NCBI GenBank assembly: GCA_022376465.1
Contig: JACDTU010000014.1
Location: 682,001 to 746,000 of the forward strand
DNA from: Cubamyces lactineus
Taxonomy: Eukaryota > Basidiomycota > Agaricomycetes > Polyporales > Polyporaceae
Direction: 5' to 3'
Length of the DNA stretch: 64,000 nucleotides
Shown: positions 60,401-64,000 of the stretch, one piece after another
How the letters are laid out: the number at the start of each line of letters is the position of its first letter
Numbering within the stretch: the first letter of the stretch is position 1
Translations under genes and position numbers: made by a program
Notes under the pieces: generated by a model
Told to the model about the DNA's origin: nothing
Database searches by the model: none
What the model saw: only the letters and a program-made list of their open reading frames with translations

Positions 60401-61729
60401 GGGGAGGATTACAATGAAACCTTCTCGCCTGTTGCGCGTTTTGAGTCGATTCGTTACCTCCTCGCGCATGCTGCGCTTGAGGACTGGGACATCGAGTCAA
60501 TGGACGTCAAAACTGCGTTCTTGAACGGCGACTTGGAGGAGGAGATCTACATGGAACAGCCTGAGGGCTGGGTTGTTCCTGGCAAGGAAAACTTCGTGTG
60601 TCTATTGCTGAAAGCTATCTATGGCTTGAAGCAGGCGTCTCGTCAATGGAACGCCAAGATACACCAAATCTTGCTAGATCTGGGATTCATACGGACATAC
60701 TCTGATGCCGGAGTCTACGTATATCGGCGACATAGGGGGGATTCCGTCACGATCATCGTTCTGTATGTCGACGATCTACTCCTCATGGGTGACAAGCCTG
60801 GCCATATCAAGGCTACCAAGGAGGCCTTGATGCAGCGGTTCAAGATGACGGATCTGGGTCCTGTCTCGCGTTTTCTTGGTCTGAACATTGTTCGCGATCG
60901 TAAAGCTCGAACGATCGACATCGACCAGATAGACTACATCCAGTCCGTTCTCGAACGTTTCGACATGGCCGACTGCAAGCCGGCTCGCACTCCCCTCCCT
61001 GCTGGTGCTGTACTGGAGAAATCTAGTCACACCGCCGCCGACCACTCCCGGAAACGGTACCAGAGCCTGATTGGCAGTCTGCTCTATGCAACTTTGGGTA
61101 CACGTCCGGATATTTCCTTCGCGGTCCAGAAGTTGTCTCAGTACAACTCTAATCCTAGTGACGCACACTGGAACTATGCCAAGTATGTCCTGCGGTACCT
61201 GCAAGGGACCAAAGACTACCGGTTGCGTTACTTCGGTTCCTCGAATGACGGTCTTTTGGGTTATTCAGACTCAGACTGGGCTGAGGACCGAGATGACCGC
61301 AGGTCCACTGGAGCTTATGTCTTCTTGATGGCAGGCGGCGCTATTTCCTGGCAGTCTAGGAAACAGCCGACTGTTTCGCTCTCCTCGACTGAGGCGGAAT
61401 ACAAGGCTGCATCAGACGCTTGTCGTCAAGTTGTATGGCTTCGCACGTTTGGTGAAGAGTTGGGGGATGACATCTCTCGTCCTACACCCTTGTGTCTCGA
61501 CAACCAAGGGTCCATCTTCTTGTCGGTTAATCCTGTCACCGAGCGTCGCACGAAGCACGTCGACGTCCAGTACCACTACACTCGCGAACAAGCTGAGTTA
61601 GGGACAATCGACATCTTCTACGTAGCGACAGAGGATCAACTAGCTGATTCCTTGACGAAGAACGTCTCCTTCTCTATATTGGAGCGCTTCAGAAAGGCGA
61701 TTGGTCTAGTCTCTCCCTCCGCAGTTTGA
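57464..61729 (+). CDS. Copia-type Gag-Pol polyprotein
   Basis: Frame open from 57002 to the stop at 61727-61729. The first in-frame ATG is at 57464 (MGDIKPESVPLL), giving 1421 residues; the 154 upstream codons lack any ATG. Gag: WAAKMKGLLMFMNCWDV and a zinc knuckle CDFCGSQTHHESTC. Protease: WLMDSGASQHVT. Pre-integrase HHCC: HRRFGHAGKEPL and CEGCAFGKSHRLPF. Integrase: ELVHTDLDGPM, RSDRGGEYTSNEF and PQQNGRAERWNRTI (DDE). Reverse transcriptase: ANRWVYDIKHDGRYKARLVA, ESMDVKTAFLNGDLEEEIYM, AIYGLKQASRQWN and catalytic LYVDDLL. RNase H: LGYSDSDWAEDRDDRRSTGA, SLSSTEAEYKAASDA and TKHVDVQYHYTREQ. All key residues are present. Gag and Pol are one frame with no shift, as in many copia elements. Confidence 0.95.
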   Translation: MGDIKPESVPLLSSASQYADWAAKMKGLLMFMNCWDVVSSETTEPTDAEERKEYKKKNAQACGLLFMRTGPSFHYLLETKTTNGTSSPANLTAKEMWDALKDKFGKPNSAHVWGLFESLISESRMSDQRSLQDQMSRIVTRIREISTNGLKLEDNIQALILLSKVPESYRPMISALMATMDLDKITVDVILEKSLSEEAMRKTGQSAARISNTKPKPSGPCDFCGSQTHHESTCYKKHPELRPKGNKGKGNGGKKKDKDKEKDKGKGKDNSHDHAHVSANVLVAESGSNMHASFYDAAKAAAGVRYTRWLMDSGASQHVTWCFDDFTEYEPFDKPLTFNTASSGEGSVIQGLGQGTVKAETLVDGQRWTITLPNVCYVPQASARLFSTGTIEKNGYSLFQGARKMMIFDKQPEGAVDSGSTIRIKGRKILEAPYNPASNLYDLTLEIILNRHVHLNVRSYKTWHRRFGHAGKEPLRHLPKNVKGVDQLDPADDEPCEGCAFGKSHRLPFPPSEKRATEPLELVHTDLDGPMRTASVGSGFKYFASFIDDYSGLARAYFLKYKSDAFKAFKDFKAWAENQTGRKIKRVRSDRGGEYTSNEFSELLRSLGIEHHKTMPDSPQQNGRAERWNRTITEKALSMLHHAGLSHGFWQLAIEAAVHIYNRQPMRRLKWRCPITLWDGTIPDVSYFRVFGCKAYVHVQKDKRKGKLDKKAVEMIFVGYEQGSKGYKFWNPATHSIVVSRDVIFDEESFPARKIPGNRPVTPDDSPFSDQEVPSDDASNAEPENFEINIPLPIPLPEAAPPAPPAPPEQPAPPPPQQPNPPPAVPPPRPNHQRNRHEPVGGPSIARDRPRRENIPRPQRYRDSVYGDEPPAKVDARTDAEGNLEDDEQVVQTIITMLAAATHKPGIPNSHRQAMASPDAEKWRAAEKAEYDSLIENKTWLLVPRPKNRQVVANRWVYDIKHDGRYKARLVAKGFTQVWGEDYNETFSPVARFESIRYLLAHAALEDWDIESMDVKTAFLNGDLEEEIYMEQPEGWVVPGKENFVCLLLKAIYGLKQASRQWNAKIHQILLDLGFIRTYSDAGVYVYRRHRGDSVTIIVLYVDDLLLMGDKPGHIKATKEALMQRFKMTDLGPVSRFLGLNIVRDRKARTIDIDQIDYIQSVLERFDMADCKPARTPLPAGAVLEKSSHTAADHSRKRYQSLIGSLLYATLGTRPDISFAVQKLSQYNSNPSDAHWNYAKYVLRYLQGTKDYRLRYFGSSNDGLLGYSDSDWAEDRDDRRSTGAYVFLMAGGAISWQSRKQPTVSLSSTEAEYKAASDACRQVVWLRTFGEELGDDISRPTPLCLDNQGSIFLSVNPVTERRTKHVDVQYHYTREQAELGTIDIFYVATEDQLADSLTKNVSFSILERFRKAIGLVSPSAV

Positions 61730-61730
61730 A

Positions 61731-61740
61731 CGAGTGGGAG
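61731..61740 (+). other. Polypurine tract
   Basis: CGAGTGGGAG directly before the 3' LTR, just after the Gag-Pol stop; the GAGTGGGAG part is the likely plus-strand primer. Confidence 0.6.
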
Positions 61741-62273
61741 TGTTGAACTTCCAGGTTATCGGCTGTGCCGGACCGGGAATGTGGACTTTGTGGCTGTGGC
61801 GCCTACAACGCGCACAGCATGGACTTTGTTCCTTTTATGGACTGCTCAGTGTACGTACTGTAGTTGGACATTCTTTCATTCCCTCCATCTTTCCATTGCG
61901 TTCTACACTGCTACGGATCCTTCCAGAGGGTTCTATACCTATGACACCATATGTCGCGATACTCGCACCATGGTCTTACTCATCGTACATAGCGATCACA
62001 TGCCTCCTTTCTTCGCTTACTCATGGCACTCCTCTCTCAGTATATAAGGAGGACATTCTTCGCCCCTACTCTTCAGTCGTTCGCTCACAGACTGAAGAGT
62101 AAGTTCCCTTATTACCTATGGTTTATATGCAGTTACTTACTGAGTACTTGTAGCTTCTTTGTGTCGCTTACAGGTACTTATACTATGCAATATAGTCGTT
62201 CGCTCACAGACTGAAGACTCTCTTGTGTCGCTTACAGGTCGCTCCCCAGCCTTCTAGGTTCAGAAGTTCGTCA
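61741..62273 (+). repeat. 3' LTR (533 bp) with two intron-like extra segments
   Basis: Same ends as the 5' LTR. It carries extra segments at 62099-62153 (55 bases, GTAAGT...TGTAG) and 62174-62237 (64 bases, GTACTT...TTACAG); together with one extra C these explain the whole 120-base length difference. The second segment includes a near copy of the upstream stretch TCGTTCGCTCACAGACTGAA. Confidence 0.9.
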
Positions 62274-62278
62274 GTACC
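62274..62278. repeat. 5-bp target-site duplication, right
   Basis: GTACC directly after the CA end of the 3' LTR; matches 56074-56078. Confidence 0.85.
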
Positions 62279-62798
62279 GGCAGCCGATCCGGGACAATAA
62301 GCATCTTGGAGGCCAAAGCCATGACAATTGGGGCTCGCTTCCGGGTCAAATGGACCTTCGTTCCTGCTTATAAGTCGCTCCAAGATTGCCAGAAGGCGAA
62401 TTGACAACCCCCATATCTCAACGTCTGCAAAGCGGTAAGTCCTCCCGTTCGATTCGAGTATCGTGTGCTCCAGCCTCTGGCCCACCGAGGTTGCCGTGGA
62501 CGCACTCGCGCTATGCGACGAGCGACATATTCTCCAAGTTGTACTCAGCACATGTACCTCCCCGTCAACCAAGTGTCAGCATGAGGTCGAGTCAGCGACG
62601 TACCTTTGAAGTAGATCGGCTGATTCCTCCGCAGTAGACATTCGAGTTCACGCGGTATAACGTCCGCTTGCGACTTGGTCGAGAACCTATCACGAACCCT
62701 CGTGAGATAATCTACTGGTGAGTTTCTACTGTGCTCCAGCAGTGTAGCGACTGTAGTATGCGAAACGCACCTGTTGCCGATATAGACGTCGAACGACG
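62279..62798. other. Right flank of the retrotransposon, possible gene fragment
   Basis: A minus-strand frame (about 62572-62281) contains RLEHTILESNGRTYRFADVE and LAILERLISRNEGPFDP, which look protein-like but match no family I know. It could be an exon of a gene that runs leftward toward the insertion. Weak. Confidence 0.2.
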
Positions 62799-63356
62799 AT
62801 GGCGAACCCTGTACGACGCGGGATATTGATAGGTTCCTCCGGGATGCTATTCGTCGATCAAATGGCCGTCGATATCTACTTCCAGGACTACTGGCACTCT
62901 GTCGGTCTTATGCACCGAGTAGCAGTAGTCTGCGTTGGTTGGGGAATGTCCGTCGCAGTGGTTCAAACTGCGATGGCCCACCAACCAGGGCTCCCAGGAG
63001 CCTGGACAATCAGCCACGCCAGGCTACACAATGTCGTGGTGCAGAACTTCAGCATTCAGCCTTTCCAACCTCCGGCCCCCCTTCCACACAACCCGCACGG
63101 CCAGCCTTTTCCCACCACCGGTTTCTTCTTGCTCAACGGGCAACCCGTTCAAGGCCACATCATGCCGTGGCACTATCGTGTCGAGCTGCGTCGCGCTCAA
63201 GCCAATCAGCCTCTCCACTATCATCAGCACCAACCCCGGAAGGACCATACTTCGCTACCCCCTCCCATCAAGCCTGGCGGAAGCCACCAGGTACTCCGTC
63301 TGATATCCTATAGTACGCAGATCCAGAACTTCCGTCGCGGTGTATTGGCGGGTTGA
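62799..63356 (+). CDS. Hypothetical ORF, 185 residues, unsupported
   Basis: Single frame starting MANPVRRGILIGSSGMLFVD, with a hydrophobic patch (HRVAVVCVGWGMSVAVV) and a Pro/His/Gln-rich second half. No known domain, no clear promoter, and overlapping frames of similar length exist. It is kept as a possible gene because the frame is the longest in the flank; it may be spurious. Confidence 0.25.
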   Translation: MANPVRRGILIGSSGMLFVDQMAVDIYFQDYWHSVGLMHRVAVVCVGWGMSVAVVQTAMAHQPGLPGAWTISHARLHNVVVQNFSIQPFQPPAPLPHNPHGQPFPTTGFFLLNGQPVQGHIMPWHYRVELRRAQANQPLHYHQHQPRKDHTSLPPPIKPGGSHQVLRLISYSTQIQNFRRGVLAG

Positions 63357-64000
63357 AGCAGTGTGTCGGCGTGAATAAGTACTATTTGTAGTTGTACCTA
63401 GGTCCTGCAGGCGGACTCAAAGTATGTACCCAGCGGAGGCGTTAGTCGGATAATGGATCATTTATGGAGAGTCCTCCGGAAATGCCCACGACCGTGACGG
63501 CGCAATTGAATATACACTACGGGGATAACTTCAGGTTAATTACCCAGCGGGTTTTGACGCTCAGTTCGGATCCCGCCGTGGCGCATTACTCCCTCCCGCC
63601 ACCGACGAGTGCTTGTATCGCGCCCCCTCGTGCCTGGTCACCTACTTGTCGCGCACACCCCTCACGCCTCGCACGTCGTTGCGCGTGTGCGCGTCTGTAG
63701 ATATTTAATCAGTAATATACTTTCCTAGCTTCCGAGATGGTGATGTCTTAACCCTTTGACAATGAAATCGGGTTCGCAATGTCGAGCGCTCACATGCTGG
63801 TATGCAGCGCCCAATCGCACAGTGCGCGTTTATGCACACAAGACATATATTCATATATTATTGATTGAATAATCTATATACGCGGACGCGCGAGATGTGA
63901 GGGGTATGCGCGATGAGTAAGTGACCAGGCGCGAGGGGCGCGATACAAGCACTCGGTGGCGGGATCTGAACTGAGCGTCAAAACACGCTGGGTAATTAAC
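63357..64000. other. Window end, no gene recognised
   Basis: AT-rich between 63690 and 63890, otherwise nothing supported. Confidence 0.4.

Larger units (their letters stand above)
56079..62273 (+). mobile_element. Complete Ty1/copia LTR retrotransposon
   Basis: 6.2-kb element with LTRs that start TGTTGAAC and end GTTCGTCA, a primer-binding site right after the 5' LTR, one uninterrupted Gag-Pol frame with domain order Gag, protease, integrase, reverse transcriptase, RNase H (the copia order), a purine-rich tract right before the 3' LTR, and GTACC target duplications on both sides. No frame break, so the copy looks young and possibly still able to move. It lies in an intergenic region and disrupts no recognised gene. 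Confidence 0.95.

Overview
The window is nuclear DNA of a filamentous basidiomycete, most likely an Agaricomycete and perhaps a polypore (the genus is inference). Reasons: genes are cut by many GT-AG introns of about 50-70 bases, promoters are short, and the housekeeping proteins are fungal (Tom22, NDUFA9-type complex I subunit, mL58, Sas10/Utp3, CAF1, Bzz1, cullin-1). A Gal4-type Zn2Cys6 regulator, a CENPB-type HTH protein and several Kre9/KNH-like GPI-anchored proteins are also present. Exon joins were read by eye from splice signals, so spans are firmer than every junction.

Layout. 0-3 kb: a 5'-truncated Kre9/KNH-like gene and a hypothetical protein with a C-terminal membrane segment. 3-9 kb: mitochondrial ribosomal protein mL58 (-), a small unknown protein (+) and a Ure2p-like glutathione transferase (-). 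9-20 kb: Sas10/Utp3 (+), a large Zn2Cys6 regulator (-), divergent TOM22 (+), a complex I 40 kDa-type subunit (-) and a UPF0390 protein (+). 20-33 kb: a CENPB-type HTH protein (-), CAF1 deadenylase (-) and Bzz1 (-), separated by long stretches without recognisable genes. 33-39 kb: gene-poor, with a small expansin-like secreted protein (+). 39-51 kb: an intronless mannitol-1-phosphate 5-dehydrogenase (+), then four Kre9/KNH-like genes (-), interrupted by a degenerate tandem repeat and a hypothetical membrane protein. 51-56 kb: cullin-1 (+) and an unknown 279-residue protein (-). 56-62.3 kb: a complete Ty1/copia LTR retrotransposon with 5-bp target duplications. 62.3-64 kb: no gene recognised.

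Themes. The mitochondrial genes (mL58, Tom22, NDUFA9) and the ribosome, RNA and protein turnover genes (Sas10, CAF1, cullin-1) are ordinary housekeeping. The accessory interest is in the cell-surface KNH-like family at both ends of a 50-kb span, the intronless MtlD gene, and the retrotransposon. Most unusual are: a 6-nt microexon that completes the Zn2Cys6 motif of the regulator; a retrotransposon whose 3' LTR equals its 5' LTR plus two intron-like GT...AG segments; and its roughly 1-kb leader with only one ATG.
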